Assembly (NCBI GenBank): GCA_030603665.1
Contig: JAUVXJ010000006.1
Coordinates: forward strand, 1-64,000
DNA length: 64,000 bases
Direction: 5' to 3'
Source of the DNA: Chloroflexota bacterium
Lineage (GTDB): Bacteria; Chloroflexota; Anaerolineae; UBA7937; B3-Chlor
Shown here: piece after piece, positions 43,669 through 52,941 of the stretch
Numbering within the stretch: position 1 is the stretch's first letter
How the letters are laid out: each line of letters starts with the position of its first letter
Notes under the pieces: model-generated
The model's database searches: none
Told to the model about the DNA's origin: nothing
Seen by the model: the letters and a program-made list of their open reading frames with translations, nothing else
Made by a program: the position numbers and the translations under genes

Positions 43669-43848
43669 CGTTTTCCTCCCATAGTTTCTGATATTGTTGA
43701 TCGTAGCCAGCAACACCGTGCCAGGGTACTCAGGCCTTCTCTCGCACCTCCTTGCATCGCAACGTTTGGTGGAAGGTATGCAACGCACGGCATAATGATC
43801 GGAACGGCAGCGCTCGTCTCATACAGCCGGGCCGCCAGTGCTCATACA

Positions 43849-44577
43849 CTAGACAATACCGGCACCTTCCTCTTGGTTTCGCTCTATCTCGCGCAGGTAA
43901 TTGTAAATCGTCTTTCGGGTCACACCTAACCGATTTGCCACGAGGACCGCTGAGTTTCTGACCTGAAAGGCACCCCTCTCATCCAGGAAGCGAACGACCT
44001 CAAGCCTCTGGTCTTTCTTCATTTCCTCCGTAGGGCTGCCCATTCGGTACTCGCACTCGGCGATCATGGTGTCGATCATGTCGCCCAGATCCGTCACATG
44101 ATCCTCGCTGAAGTCCGTCCGTGCGTCCTCGGGCGCCAGGTCTCGGGCGAATTCACGCAGCATCTGAACAGCCGTTACGTCAAGGTTGATGCAGAAAGCA
44201 CCGCAGATCTCACCCCCGGAATCCCGCAGCCAGATACTGGCGCTCCTGAGCGTCTTCCCCTTCTCGGTATGGGTCGTGTAGTTCATGAGAGGACGCGCAT
44301 CGCCCTGCCGCAACCTCTCCAGTCCCAGATCTGACATCATACCGCCAGGTCGCCTGCCCGTCACGTCTCCCTGCACCGAGACTATCGAGTGTTCGAGATC
44401 GCTGATGTCGTGGATCACCACCTCGCACGACTTCCCCAGCAGCGAAGTGATGGCTAACCCGACGTCCTTCAGCAAATCAAGAGTTTCCAGCTTCAAACCA
44501 GCACTGGGTGCTGGCTGCCTGCCAGCCCGCTTCCTGTCATCAGCCACTGCATGCTGCGCCACAGCACCATCTCTCAT
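43849..44577 (-). CDS. YheO/DauR-type PAS-HTH transcriptional regulator
   Basis: A 242-aa regulator. Residues about 30-140 are a YheO-like PAS domain (LLGKSCEVVIHDISDLEHSIVSV, SIWLRDSGGEICGAFCINLDVT). The C-terminal HTH_22 domain is VRNSAVLVANRLGVTRKTIYNYLREIER. In Pseudomonas, DauR of this family represses D-arginine catabolism. It is encoded just upstream of, and on the same strand as, the set-2 binding protein, and it is driven by the near-consensus promoter at 44855-44883. Control of the catabolic island is inferred from position. Confidence 0.88.
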   Translation of the reverse strand: MRDGAVAQHAVADDRKRAGRQPAPSAGLKLETLDLLKDVGLAITSLLGKSCEVVIHDISDLEHSIVSVQGDVTGRRPGGMMSDLGLERLRQGDARPLMNYTTHTEKGKTLRSASIWLRDSGGEICGAFCINLDVTAVQMLREFARDLAPEDARTDFSEDHVTDLGDMIDTMIAECEYRMGSPTEEMKKDQRLEVVRFLDERGAFQVRNSAVLVANRLGVTRKTIYNYLREIERNQEEGAGIV

Positions 44578-44854
44578 CTCACTGCTGCCCTAGATCACCG
44601 CTGATCGGTCCTTTGTCGTCCACAACTCTTGGTGGCTCGACCTCCACCCAACAGCACGCTCGCACGACATATTGTGCACATGGACCAACTCATGATTCAC
44701 ATAGTGTCGACTGGCGCGTCTTCGCCACTGTCGAACGTCGTGCTCTCTCCGCAGCTGAAGCACTGCGCATCGAGTTCCGCGACTAGAAACAGGTTACACA
44801 GAACGTCAAAGATCGTCGGTGTGCGTTCCCTTCGGCCCGATGCATATTGCGCCC
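44578..44854. other. Regulator leader, no gene recognised
   Basis: About 280 bases between the regulator start codon and its promoter. Short AT-richer patches and a TTGTGCACA-type palindrome near 44675 are visible, but no coding region or convincing RNA structure was identified. Confidence 0.4.
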
Positions 44855-44883
44855 ATTATAGCACAACTTTCACACTCTGTCAA
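44855..44883 (-). promoter_or_regulatory. Near-perfect sigma70 promoter for the DauR-like regulator
   Basis: On the minus strand TTGACA (44883-44878), a 17-bp spacer and TATAAT (44860-44855), preceded by TGC (extended -10). Both hexamers are full consensus. The transcript would start near 44848. Confidence 0.85.
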
Positions 44884-44991
44884 GTACCCTCAGCGATTTG
44901 CTCCCATAGCCGGGGATGCGACCCCTGACCACTCCCCAAGAGCCTGGCTTGGCGCGCAGCGACGCGGTCTTCACACATTGTCCATTGAGAC

Positions 44992-45020
44992 TTGACGAGA
45001 TTTCTCGGTAGTGCTAAAAT
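44992..45020 (+). promoter_or_regulatory. Sigma70 promoter for the OCD/AOR operon
   Basis: TTGACG (44992-44997), a 17-bp spacer and TAAAAT (45015-45020) with an extended -10 TGC. It is divergent from the promoter at 44855-44883; the two -35 boxes are 108 bases apart. The leader to the ATG at 45362 is about 335 bases and contains no recognised gene. Confidence 0.8.
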
Positions 45021-45361
45021 GATGCTCCTGGCAACGACCATGGGATCATCAAAGATGAACCCGTGCAACTGCCGCAAGGTCAATTCCGAGGAGTTCTCTG
45101 AGGCACCAGGAGCCGGGGTCCACTGGGTGAGCGAGTGCAAGGAGGCTGCTCAGCTCCGCCACATGCGTCCGCGAACTCCAGGGAGGTGCCGGGCCCCCGC
45201 ATCACCTCTTCTGCTTCCTGATTCAGATGTGCGCTGCTCGTTGATGCAGACGTGTACGTGGACCCTGTCGCTCCTCGAACGGAGGAGTCGACTTCGCAGA
45301 ACTGGGACTCCTCACCCTGATGTGTGGGTGACGAGCCCCAAGGTTACCAAGGAGGCCAGAT

Positions 45362-46348
45362 ATGGCAACGCTACTCACTGAAGATGACGTCAAAGCAGTC
45401 TTGACCATGGCCGACACCGTTGAAGTGACGGAGGAGGCCTTCCGCCAGTATACGCTGGGTACCGTCCAGGTGCCGTTGAGGATCGGTGTCAAGATCCCCG
45501 CGCACAACGGCTTCCACGGTGTGATGCAAGCATACGTGGGTGGTGACACGGACGCATTGGCTGTGAAGACGGGATCCATGTACCGTGACAACCCAACAAA
45601 GCATGACTTGCCCGGGATCATCCTCTACGTCATGCTCTATGACCCGACGAATGGTTCCCTCCTTGCTCTCATGGGCGGCAATCACCTCACCGCCATGCGC
45701 ACCGCTGCCGTCTGCGGGGTGGCCACCAAGTACCTAGCACGCAATGACTCCCAGGTCCTGGGCTTGTTCGGCGCCGGTGTCGAGGGACGCACTCAGATCC
45801 TGGCCATCCATGAGGTCCGCCCCCTCAAGAAAGTCAAAGTCTTCGATCCGGTCCCGGGCAAGGCTGCCAGCCTCGCTGAGGAGATGGCCACCGCGGCAGG
45901 CATCGAGATAGCTGCTGTCGATGATCCCCAAGAAGCCGTGGTGGGCTGCGATGTCGTTTCTGCGACCAGCAGTGCCACGACCCCCGTCTTCGAAGGCAAG
46001 TGGCTCGAGGACGGAACTCACGTCAACGCCATAGGGTCCCATGCCCCTGACGTACAGGAACTGGATAGCGACACAGTGGTCCGCGCAAAGATGGTGGTGG
46101 ACAGCAAGGAAGCGGTCCTCGCCGAAGCTGGAGACCTCATCGTGCCCATCAAAGAAGGCCGCATCGCCGAGGATCACGTGTATGCAGAACTGGGCGAACT
46201 GATCACCGGGGCCAAGAAGGGACGCTCCTCGGGGAGTGAGATCACGCTATTCAAATCCGTGGGCCTCGCCCTCCAGGACGCAGCCGCCGCCGCCAAGACT
46301 TACCAAATGGCTAGAGAGAAGGGTGTAGGCACGGAAGTGGCCTTCTGA
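45362..46348 (+). CDS. Ornithine cyclodeaminase/mu-crystallin family enzyme
   Basis: A 328-aa NAD(P)-dependent enzyme. VPLRIGVKIPAHNGF and TGSMYRDNP in the substrate domain, GNHLTAMRTAAVCGVATKYLA, and the nucleotide-binding loop LGLFGAGVEGRTQI identify the family. Known members are ornithine cyclodeaminase, L-alanine dehydrogenase, ketimine reductase (lysine/proline routes) and N-methyl-alanine dehydrogenase. AAGGAGG precedes the ATG. Together with a RidA protein and PLP enzymes it may reduce cyclic imines. It is the first gene of the divergent operon. Confidence 0.9.
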   Translation: MATLLTEDDVKAVLTMADTVEVTEEAFRQYTLGTVQVPLRIGVKIPAHNGFHGVMQAYVGGDTDALAVKTGSMYRDNPTKHDLPGIILYVMLYDPTNGSLLALMGGNHLTAMRTAAVCGVATKYLARNDSQVLGLFGAGVEGRTQILAIHEVRPLKKVKVFDPVPGKAASLAEEMATAAGIEIAAVDDPQEAVVGCDVVSATSSATTPVFEGKWLEDGTHVNAIGSHAPDVQELDSDTVVRAKMVVDSKEAVLAEAGDLIVPIKEGRIAEDHVYAELGELITGAKKGRSSGSEITLFKSVGLALQDAAAAAKTYQMAREKGVGTEVAF

Positions 46349-46565
46349 TACCACGGCTTCCATACTGACACTCCAGGAACCCGCCCTCGTCCCTGAGTCT
46401 CATCTGCCCGTCTGAGGTGCTAGCTTGCCCTGGTATCTCAGGCATGGTACCCTTGAGTTCAGCGCCGCCATCGGCGGGTGTGATACAGCTGCCCCGCGGA
46501 CGGCCGCCTGGGGCCTTCGCTCCAGCATGAGGTCGCTGCCAGATGCTTGCCACACGCCAGGATTG

Positions 46566-47063
46566 ATGCCCACGAAAGGGATAGTCGTCCGCGATGAGCT
46601 ATGCACCGGCTGTCGCGCCTGCCAGGTGGCTTGTGTTGCCGGGCACGACGGTTTGTTCGGCGTCTTCACCGCCCGCCTGCGCATCATCAAGAACGAGAGC
46701 CTGGGATTGGACCATCCTCAAGTGTGCCGCTCGTGCGGGCGGGCGCCCTGCATGGCCTCCTGTGTCACCAAGGCCTTGTACAGAGACGACACTACATCAG
46801 CCGTACTGTTGAGGGCGGAGGTCTGCGATTCGTGCACTGCGTGCGTCGAGGCCTGCCCCTTCGGCATGGTCGCCCTCCACCCTGACACCGGCCTGCCCCT
46901 CATCTGCGACCTGTGTGGCGGTGAACCAGCCTGCGTGCGGCGCTGCCCGACGGGCGCGATCTCCTATGGGGATCTATTGGCGGAGTCCGAGAGACCTCCA
47001 GCGATGCATCTGGTGACGCCTAACCTCGCATCTTCCCGTCCTCGCCTCGGAGAGGATGGATGA
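46566..47063 (+). CDS. Multi-cluster ferredoxin-like electron-transfer subunit
   Basis: A 165-aa protein with four cysteine groups: CTGCRACQVAC, CRSCGRAPCMASC, CDSCTACVEACPFG and CDLCGGEPACVRRCPTGA, enough for up to four [4Fe-4S] clusters, like HycB/DmsB-type subunits. The start at 46566 (AGGA upstream) opens with MPTKGIVVRDELCTGC; upstream codons lack family support. It lies 36 bases before the aldehyde:ferredoxin oxidoreductase gene and is probably its electron acceptor subunit. Confidence 0.9.
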   Translation: MPTKGIVVRDELCTGCRACQVACVAGHDGLFGVFTARLRIIKNESLGLDHPQVCRSCGRAPCMASCVTKALYRDDTTSAVLLRAEVCDSCTACVEACPFGMVALHPDTGLPLICDLCGGEPACVRRCPTGAISYGDLLAESERPPAMHLVTPNLASSRPRLGEDG

Positions 47064-47099
47064 AAGGCGTTTCCTCTGTCAACGGTGAGGAAGATATCC

Positions 47100-48968
47100 A
47101 TGGATAGCTACGGTGGCTCAGTCTTGCGGGTCGATTTGACCGAAGGCACCTCTGTTCGCCACCCCACGGAGGAGGAACTTGCCAGATCGTTCCTCGGCGG
47201 CCGCGGGCTCAACGTCAAACGCCTCTGGGACGAGCTTCCAGCCCACACCGACGCCCTTTCCCCCGAGAATGCATTGATATTCGGGGCTGGACCTCTCGTG
47301 GGAACGCTCTTCCCAGGAGGAGCGCGCTTCAATGTCACCGCCATGTCGCCGCACACCGGCATTCTTGGCGACTCCAATGCCGGGGGGTTCTTTGGCCCCG
47401 AGCTCAAGTTCGCCGGCTACGACCAGCTGATCGTACAGTGCAAGTCTGACCACCCTGTCTACCTTTGGATCAGGGACGACCAAGTCGAGATTCGAGACGC
47501 ACGCGGCCTGTGGGGCCGTGACACCTGGGAGACCACGCTCTCCATACAGGAAGACTTGGGCGACCCGGATACTCAAGTGGCCACCGTCGGCCAGGCCGCG
47601 GAGAACGGAGTAACCTTCGCAGGGATCTTCGTCAACCTAAACCGGGCTGTGGGCAGAACAGGCATGGGCACGGTCATGGCCGCCAAGAACCTCAAGGCCA
47701 TCGCCATCCGAGGCACGGGCCTCATCCCCGTGGCGGACATGGCACGGTTCCAGGAGATCATCGAACGCCTTGACGCCGTCATCTATCAACACCCAGAATA
47801 CGAGCAACGCGTTCGCCTGGGCACCACCAAACTGATGAGGGCCCTCAACGCCATCGGCGCCTTGCCCACACGCCACTTCCAGCAAGGCCAGTTCGAACAT
47901 GCCGAGGATGTCAGCGGAGAGACCATCGAGAGACTCTACAAGACAAAGAGCAAAGCCTGTTTCGCCTGTACCATTCCTTGTAGTCGTTTCCTGGTCGTGG
48001 ACGACCCTCGCTTTCCCGGCCTCTGCCTGGAGGGTCCCGAGTACGAACCCCTCGCCGGCTTCACCGCTCGCGTGGGCAACAGCGATCTGGCGCTCGCCCT
48101 GAAGTGCGTAGACCTCGCCAATCGGTACGGCATGGACGCCATCACTCTCTCCGAGGCCATCTCCTGGGCCATGGAGTGCCACCAACGCGGAATGCTCTCG
48201 CCCGAGGAGAGCAACGGTCTGGACCTCACCTGGGGCAATGGCGATGCCATTCTGTCCCTCGTCCACAAGATCGCCCACAGGGAAGGTCTTGGCGACCTGC
48301 TCGCCGACGGAGTGAAGAGCGCAGCACAGCGCCTGGGAAAGGGCTCAGAGCAGATAGCCATGGAGGGCAAGGGACTGGAGGTGTTCCAAGCCGATCCTCG
48401 GGCCATCAAAGCGTACGGATTGGGCAACGCTGTAGCCAGTCGAGGGGCAGATCACCTACGCTCAGAACCCTGGTTCGAGTTCTCCAACGACCCTGAGGAG
48501 GGTATCCGTCGGTTCGGAATCCCAGAGACCGCATTCCGCCTGGAAAGTCGAGGCAAGGGTCTCGTGGTCAAGCATTTCGAGGAGATGGCCGCAATTGCGG
48601 ACTCACTGGGGGTATGCAAGAACACCTACAACAACATGGAAGTGCTCTCGTGGACCGAGACAGCGGACCTTCTCCAGGCCGCCACCGGGTGGGACTTCAC
48701 CGGTGACGAAGTGCAGGCCATCGGTGAGCGTATCGTGAACCTTGAGCGGCTGTTCATCGCACGCGAAGGCATCACTCGCCGGGACGACGCCCTGCCAAGC
48801 CGATTTCTCAAAGAGCCCATGCCTGCAGGGAGCGGGCCCAGCACCGGCTCCGTTCTGGAGCTGGAGGCCATGCTCGATGAGTATTATCTAGCTCGCGGAT
48901 GGGAGACTGACACAGGCTTGCCCACAAGTGACAAACTCAGGGAATTGGGCCTCCCGGCAGGCGACTGA
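47100..48968 (+). CDS. Tungsten-type aldehyde:ferredoxin oxidoreductase
   Basis: A 622-aa AOR family enzyme oxidising an aldehyde to an acid with ferredoxin as acceptor, normally using a tungsto-bispyranopterin and one [4Fe-4S] cluster. Seen: RSFLGGRGLNVKRLWDEL, GAGPLVGTLFPGGARFNVT, NRAVGRTGMGTVMAAKNLKA, the cluster cysteines CFACTIPC and the late Cys in LGVCKNTYNNM. ATG 47100 has GAGG nine bases upstream; a GTG at 47085 adds five residues. An aldehyde from amino-acid breakdown is the inferred substrate. Confidence 0.93.
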   Translation: MDSYGGSVLRVDLTEGTSVRHPTEEELARSFLGGRGLNVKRLWDELPAHTDALSPENALIFGAGPLVGTLFPGGARFNVTAMSPHTGILGDSNAGGFFGPELKFAGYDQLIVQCKSDHPVYLWIRDDQVEIRDARGLWGRDTWETTLSIQEDLGDPDTQVATVGQAAENGVTFAGIFVNLNRAVGRTGMGTVMAAKNLKAIAIRGTGLIPVADMARFQEIIERLDAVIYQHPEYEQRVRLGTTKLMRALNAIGALPTRHFQQGQFEHAEDVSGETIERLYKTKSKACFACTIPCSRFLVVDDPRFPGLCLEGPEYEPLAGFTARVGNSDLALALKCVDLANRYGMDAITLSEAISWAMECHQRGMLSPEESNGLDLTWGNGDAILSLVHKIAHREGLGDLLADGVKSAAQRLGKGSEQIAMEGKGLEVFQADPRAIKAYGLGNAVASRGADHLRSEPWFEFSNDPEEGIRRFGIPETAFRLESRGKGLVVKHFEEMAAIADSLGVCKNTYNNMEVLSWTETADLLQAATGWDFTGDEVQAIGERIVNLERLFIAREGITRRDDALPSRFLKEPMPAGSGPSTGSVLELEAMLDEYYLARGWETDTGLPTSDKLRELGLPAGD

Positions 48969-48984
48969 CCAAAGGAGCATCTCG

Positions 48985-49620
48985 ATGTATGAACTGAAGA
49001 TTGAAGTGGCCAAAGTCCTCGGGGAGTGTTCGGCAGATCCACCGATGACCCCGGGTCAGTACTTCACCGTGAGCAACGGCGATATCCGGATTCCCCGAGG
49101 CAGCTACATCTGCGCGTGGGCCCTCCACAGCCTGTTTCCGGTGATCACCCCCAAGGAGCGAGAGATCCTTGAGTCCAAAGAGGACGACTGGATGTGGCGC
49201 GTGCATCACGCCCAGTGTCCCGATCCCGACGGACGAGTGATCTTCAACATACAGCAGATGGACGCCGCAGTCCGGGAAACTCATTCCCCAGCCGAGATCG
49301 CAGCGCCGGACCAACTGGACAGCAAGGAGGATGGCTATTGGACCTTGAAGGTCGTGGTGCATGAGGTCGGAGGGACGTGCACCTCGGGTATGAAACCCGG
49401 CGATTTCTTCATTCTGCGAAGCGGCCGCCTGTACATCCCGGCAGATCGCCACTTCTGCCTCTACGCGCTGCAGGCCACTTTCCCTTTCCTGGCCGCAAAA
49501 CAGCGACATCTGGAGGATGGTGACTGGCTGAAGCGCGCAAACTGGATCATGTGCCCTGATCCGGCAGGAAACGTGATCATGAAGGTCGACAGACTGGGGA
49601 CGGACCCTGGTCCCACCTAG
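48985..49620 (+). CDS. Tandem TIGR04076-type protein
   Basis: A 211-aa protein made of two copies of a small domain (about 1-95 and 118-205). Each has the order K-V/I-x-V..G-x-C, M-x-PG-x-F, IP...C-x-x-A-L...FP, and CPDP-x-G-x-V-I: compare GECSADPPMTPGQYF with GTCTSGMKPGDFF, and QCPDPDGRVIF with MCPDPAGNVIM. This is the TIGR04076 pattern, normally a single-copy protein of about 90-100 residues often near oxidoreductases. Function unknown. It follows AOR after 16 bases, last in the operon before a terminator. Confidence 0.8.
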   Translation: MYELKIEVAKVLGECSADPPMTPGQYFTVSNGDIRIPRGSYICAWALHSLFPVITPKEREILESKEDDWMWRVHHAQCPDPDGRVIFNIQQMDAAVRETHSPAEIAAPDQLDSKEDGYWTLKVVVHEVGGTCTSGMKPGDFFILRSGRLYIPADRHFCLYALQATFPFLAAKQRHLEDGDWLKRANWIMCPDPAGNVIMKVDRLGTDPGPT

Positions 49621-49666
49621 ATGATCGTTTGCGTGCCAGCGACGGCACTCTACCGTGCAAACAGAA

Positions 49667-49705
49667 GCGCCAGGGCCCCTTGCAGAGGAAGCCTGGCGCC
49701 TTTTG
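49667..49705 (+). terminator. Intrinsic terminator of the OCD/AOR operon
   Basis: GCGCCAGG (49667-49674) pairs perfectly with CCTGGCGC (49692-49699), followed by C and TTTT (49701-49704). It lies between the convergent TIGR04076-type and RidA genes. Confidence 0.7.
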
Positions 49706-49773
49706 TCCGAAGTCCAGCGCAGCGAGCCATCCCAAACAGCTTCGAGGGGAGCCGCTCGTCGCAGCCCCAGCCC

Positions 49774-50235
49774 TCAATCCTTGAGCTTGACGATCATCTC
49801 GATCTCCACCGGGAGGTTCATCGGCAGCTCATTGACGCCCATCACGGACCGGGTATGCTTGCCACGATCGCCCAACAGTTCGCCCAGCAACTCAGAGGCC
49901 CCATTCAGCACCGCTGGCTGCATCACAAACCCTGGTGCGCTGGCGACATACCCGGTGACCTTGACCACCTGCTCGATCCTGTCCAGGTCGCCGATGTGCT
50001 GCTTGAGAATGCTCAACAGGTTCAACACGGTAACCTTGCAGGCATCGTATCCTTCCTCCACCGTGAGGTCGGCCCCAAGCTTGCCCTCATACTTCAGCCC
50101 GCCACCCTCGAAACAACTCGATCCAGAGGTGTACACCATCCCGTCAACCTCCAGAGCCGTGACGTAGACACCCATCGCGGTTGGTGGTTCCGGCAAGGTG
50201 TATCCCAGTTCACGCAGTCTCTCTTCCACCGACAT
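49774..50235 (-). CDS. RidA family enamine/imine deaminase
   Basis: A 153-aa YjgF/YER057c/UK114 protein. VYVTALEVDGMVYTSG, VLNLLSILKQHIGDLDRIEQVVKVTGYV and NELPMNLPVEIEMIVKL mark the family; the canonical catalytic Arg at the RxxxP-type position is not clear, so it may belong to the non-archetypal Rid subgroups. AGGAGG precedes the ATG. Archetypal RidA hydrolyses 2-aminoacrylate and related imines released by PLP dehydratases, fitting the enzyme at 37787. Confidence 0.88.
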   Translation of the reverse strand: MSVEERLRELGYTLPEPPTAMGVYVTALEVDGMVYTSGSSCFEGGGLKYEGKLGADLTVEEGYDACKVTVLNLLSILKQHIGDLDRIEQVVKVTGYVASAPGFVMQPAVLNGASELLGELLGDRGKHTRSVMGVNELPMNLPVEIEMIVKLKD

Positions 50236-50320
50236 CTCAAAACCTCCTCAGGCTACTAATCGTCGGCTTATCACCATCGACATCCGGCCCACTCCAACCC
50301 CTGGGACAAATGCTCGCAGA

Positions 50321-50608
50321 TTACAGCCCCGCCTCCAAGACAGAGAGCAGCTGATCTATGTCCTCCTTTGTGGTGAAGAACTGCGATGAGATGCGCAGTT
50401 TCCTCCCCACATTGATCGATGCCACGATGCCGTTCTCCTTGAGGAGCTGACCCACCTCTTGGCCGTCGTCCACCACGCATGGCACGATTCCACTCCGCGG
50501 TCCCGGTGGCGTGAATAACTCCAGGCCCAGCTCCTTCGTGCCCCGCCACACTCGGGAACTGAGTCGCAAGACCTGTTCCCCGGATCTATCCATGCCGACA
50601 CCGTTGCC
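50321..50608 (-). pseudogene. Truncated 3' copy of the class-V aminotransferase gene
   Basis: Ninety codons (QVLRLSSRVW, GLELFTPPGPRSGIV, GIVASINVG, RISSQFF, IDQLLSVLE) repeat the C-terminal part of the complete gene at 52942-54066. Homology begins at the codons for NGVGMDR near 50608 and stops abruptly 24 bases short of the M24 stop codon. The PLP-lysine domain is absent, so it cannot be an active aminotransferase. It is probably left by a recombination that also duplicated the M24 gene. Confidence 0.85.
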
Positions 50609-50631
50609 AGGCTCCTACTTGCCTAACACTG

Positions 50632-51756
50632 TCACTGTATGACGAACAACTCTTCCGTATCAGCATAGGTGGTTAGTATTTCAGCCCCGTCTTCCTTCAC
50701 AAGGATGAGGTCTTCCAACTGCAAAGCTCCCACGCGCTCGTCCACGATAACTGGTTCGATGTAGATGAGCATGTTGGAGCGGAGTTCCTGAGAGTTCTGG
50801 GGCTGCAACATGGGTGCTTCATGAAGACTCAGGCCGAAGCCATGACCAACATGGGGGCCAGGAAGCTTGATCCCGAAGTCCGCGTATGCCTGTACGCATG
50901 CTTCGTAGACTTCGGAGGCACGTACGCCGGCCCTCATGCACTCGACAGCCTTCCTTTGAACTCGCCGGTGCTTGTCATACATCTCTGCTTGCAGATCGCT
51001 CGCTTCGCCCACAATCGCCATGCGGGCCACGTCTGAGCCGTAGCCGTCAAATTCGGCTCCGAAGTCCACGCCAACCAGGTCGCCCGGCTCGAGTTCCCTT
51101 TCTCGTGCGGCGGGATGAGCGTGGAAACTCTGGTCGCCTGCACGAAGCACGCCAAAAAGGGTGTGGCTAGCGCCCGCGCGGCCAACCTTCTCCGTGATGG
51201 ATCGCAGAACACCCGCCTCCGTGCTGCCCACTTTGGCCTCACGAAAAGCCTCCACGATCGCGCGCTCGGTGGCCAGAGCTGCCTGTGCAAACCTTTCGAT
51301 TTCACCTTCCGTCTTTATGCTTCTTACTTCATCAAAGAGCTCGTCACAAGCCTCCAAGCTGGCCCGAGGAAGAGCTTCGGCTAGCTCCTCGTAATGTGCA
51401 GCCGGCAAGTACATCTTGTCGATGCCTATGCGCCCGGCGGCCAGCCCCTTATCCTTGAGCACGCCCGCCAGGAGGGCGATAGGCGTTTGCGCATACTCCA
51501 CGTAGGAACGGACATCTTCAGTCCAAGAGTCAGCCCTGGCTAGGCTTTCCTCTATGTTGCAGACGAGCAGCGCATCGTCACCCCCCTTGGGCAACACGGT
51601 CATGGCCAGCCGCTTGGGGATGGCTAGCTGAGTCATGATAAGGGCGCCCGAAGTGTAGAATACATTCGGCTGCGACGTAGCTACTACTGCGTCGAATCCG
51701 GTTTCGCCCATGACCCTCTGAAACTCTTCCACGTTCATCAGTTTTTCTCTAGTCAC
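50632..51756 (-). CDS. M24 family aminopeptidase/creatinase-like hydrolase, copy 2
   Basis: A 374-aa paralogue, the same length as copy 1 and opening identically with MTREKLMNVEE. Probable ligands sit in VGVDFGAEFDG, GSDVARM, GPHVGHGFGL, LIYIEPVI and LQLEDLIL. GGGAGGG precedes the GTG. Differences are spread along the protein, so the duplication is not recent. The genes downstream on the same strand are a truncated aminotransferase and RidA; those upstream are an SDR and the intact aminotransferase. Confidence 0.9.
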   Translation of the reverse strand: MTREKLMNVEEFQRVMGETGFDAVVATSQPNVFYTSGALIMTQLAIPKRLAMTVLPKGGDDALLVCNIEESLARADSWTEDVRSYVEYAQTPIALLAGVLKDKGLAAGRIGIDKMYLPAAHYEELAEALPRASLEACDELFDEVRSIKTEGEIERFAQAALATERAIVEAFREAKVGSTEAGVLRSITEKVGRAGASHTLFGVLRAGDQSFHAHPAARERELEPGDLVGVDFGAEFDGYGSDVARMAIVGEASDLQAEMYDKHRRVQRKAVECMRAGVRASEVYEACVQAYADFGIKLPGPHVGHGFGLSLHEAPMLQPQNSQELRSNMLIYIEPVIVDERVGALQLEDLILVKEDGAEILTTYADTEELFVIQ

Positions 51757-51841
51757 CTTTCACCCTCCCTCTTCCACGTTTTTCAGTTTTCTGTCCTCAC
51801 GTCTCGCTCAACGTGCCCGCACAACCCACTCGACACGGATA

Positions 51842-52642
51842 TCAGATCATGAATTCGCCCCCGTTGATGTCCATCGTAGCTCCTGTGATGAAGGAAGCTT
51901 CTTCAGAGGCCAGGAATGCCACCAGATTGGCTTCGTCTTCCGCCGACCCCACGCGGCCCAGGGGAATCGCCCGCGCCTCTTCAGCAATGTGCTCTTCGGC
52001 AGCATCTCCAAATTCGCGCGAGAAATGCTCACGCATCATCGGCGTATCAATCGTCCCCGGAGTCACTGCGTTGATGTTGATGTTAAAGGCTGCAGCCTCG
52101 AGAGCAGCATGGCGCGTTAGTCCCAAGACCCCGGCCTTCGACGCGGTATAGTGGGCCCCGGCGTGAGTGCTGACGCTCCTCCCGGCCGAAGACGAGATAC
52201 TGACGACCTTACCACACCTTTGACTCTTCATATGGGGCAGCACGGCTCTCATGAAGTTGAAGACACCCTTTAGATTGATGTCAATCACTTCGGACCAGTC
52301 GTCATCACTAATCGTCTCAAGCGGGGACGTGGTCCTGGATACTCCCGCGTTGTTGACCAAGATGTCCACGCGGCCGAAGTTGGATATCGTCTCCTGAACC
52401 ACTCGATCAACCTGATCGCTTTTCGAGACGTCACCCGGCACAGCAATCGCTTCGGCGCCATGCAGGCGCGCTTCCTCCGCCACTGCCGTCGCGTTGGCGG
52501 CAGTCAAGGAGTTGACCGCAACTGCTGCTCCTTCTCGAGCGAGCAAGAGTGCGACCGCGCGCCCCATCCCTCGCCCTGCGCCAGTTACAATCGCCACCTT
52601 GCCGCTGAACCTGCCTTCGGAGCGACTGACTTGTCCGCTCAT
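51842..52642 (-). CDS. Short-chain dehydrogenase/reductase
   Basis: A 266-aa classical SDR. NAD(P) loop VAIVTGAGRGMGRAVAL, NNAGVS, catalytic Ser in VVSISSSAGRS and Tyr-Lys in HYTASKAGVLGLT, with FITGATMDINGGEFM at the C-terminus. It resembles FabG-like or 3-hydroxy acid dehydrogenases; the substrate is unknown. Start 52642 has AAAGGG upstream and gives the normal length; ATG 52708 would add 22 basic residues. It lies in the minus-strand group with the class-V aminotransferase and M24 copy 2. Confidence 0.93.
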   Translation of the reverse strand: MSGQVSRSEGRFSGKVAIVTGAGRGMGRAVALLLAREGAAVAVNSLTAANATAVAEEARLHGAEAIAVPGDVSKSDQVDRVVQETISNFGRVDILVNNAGVSRTTSPLETISDDDWSEVIDINLKGVFNFMRAVLPHMKSQRCGKVVSISSSAGRSVSTHAGAHYTASKAGVLGLTRHAALEAAAFNININAVTPGTIDTPMMREHFSREFGDAAEEHIAEEARAIPLGRVGSAEDEANLVAFLASEEASFITGATMDINGGEFMI

Positions 52643-52941
52643 GTTCCACCCTTTCCGCGCCAATCTTCTGTGAACTCCGTGTCGACATCTGAACCGAGCC
52701 AGACACACTAGTGGTGACGCCTTACCTTGTTGGCACCACCTCCTGTCACCCCTCGGAACTCAGCTAGCTGGAGCTATCCCTGAGCCACGTGTCCCTGAGT
52801 GCAGATGTCGCCTATTGAGGGCACCAGACCAAGAGTGGGCGACAAGCCAAGCATTAAACAGACCAAGTGCGAATGACTCGGCCTGTTCCGACTTCTTCAG
52901 GTCCCGACTGACGCTCGTCGGAAGTTGGTGCTGCCCTCTGG
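52643..52941. other. Intergenic gap with nothing recognised
   Basis: About 300 bases between the SDR start and the aminotransferase stop on the minus strand. No gene, promoter or strong hairpin was found. A small AGCTAGCT palindrome near 52762 is the only symmetric element noted. Confidence 0.4.
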
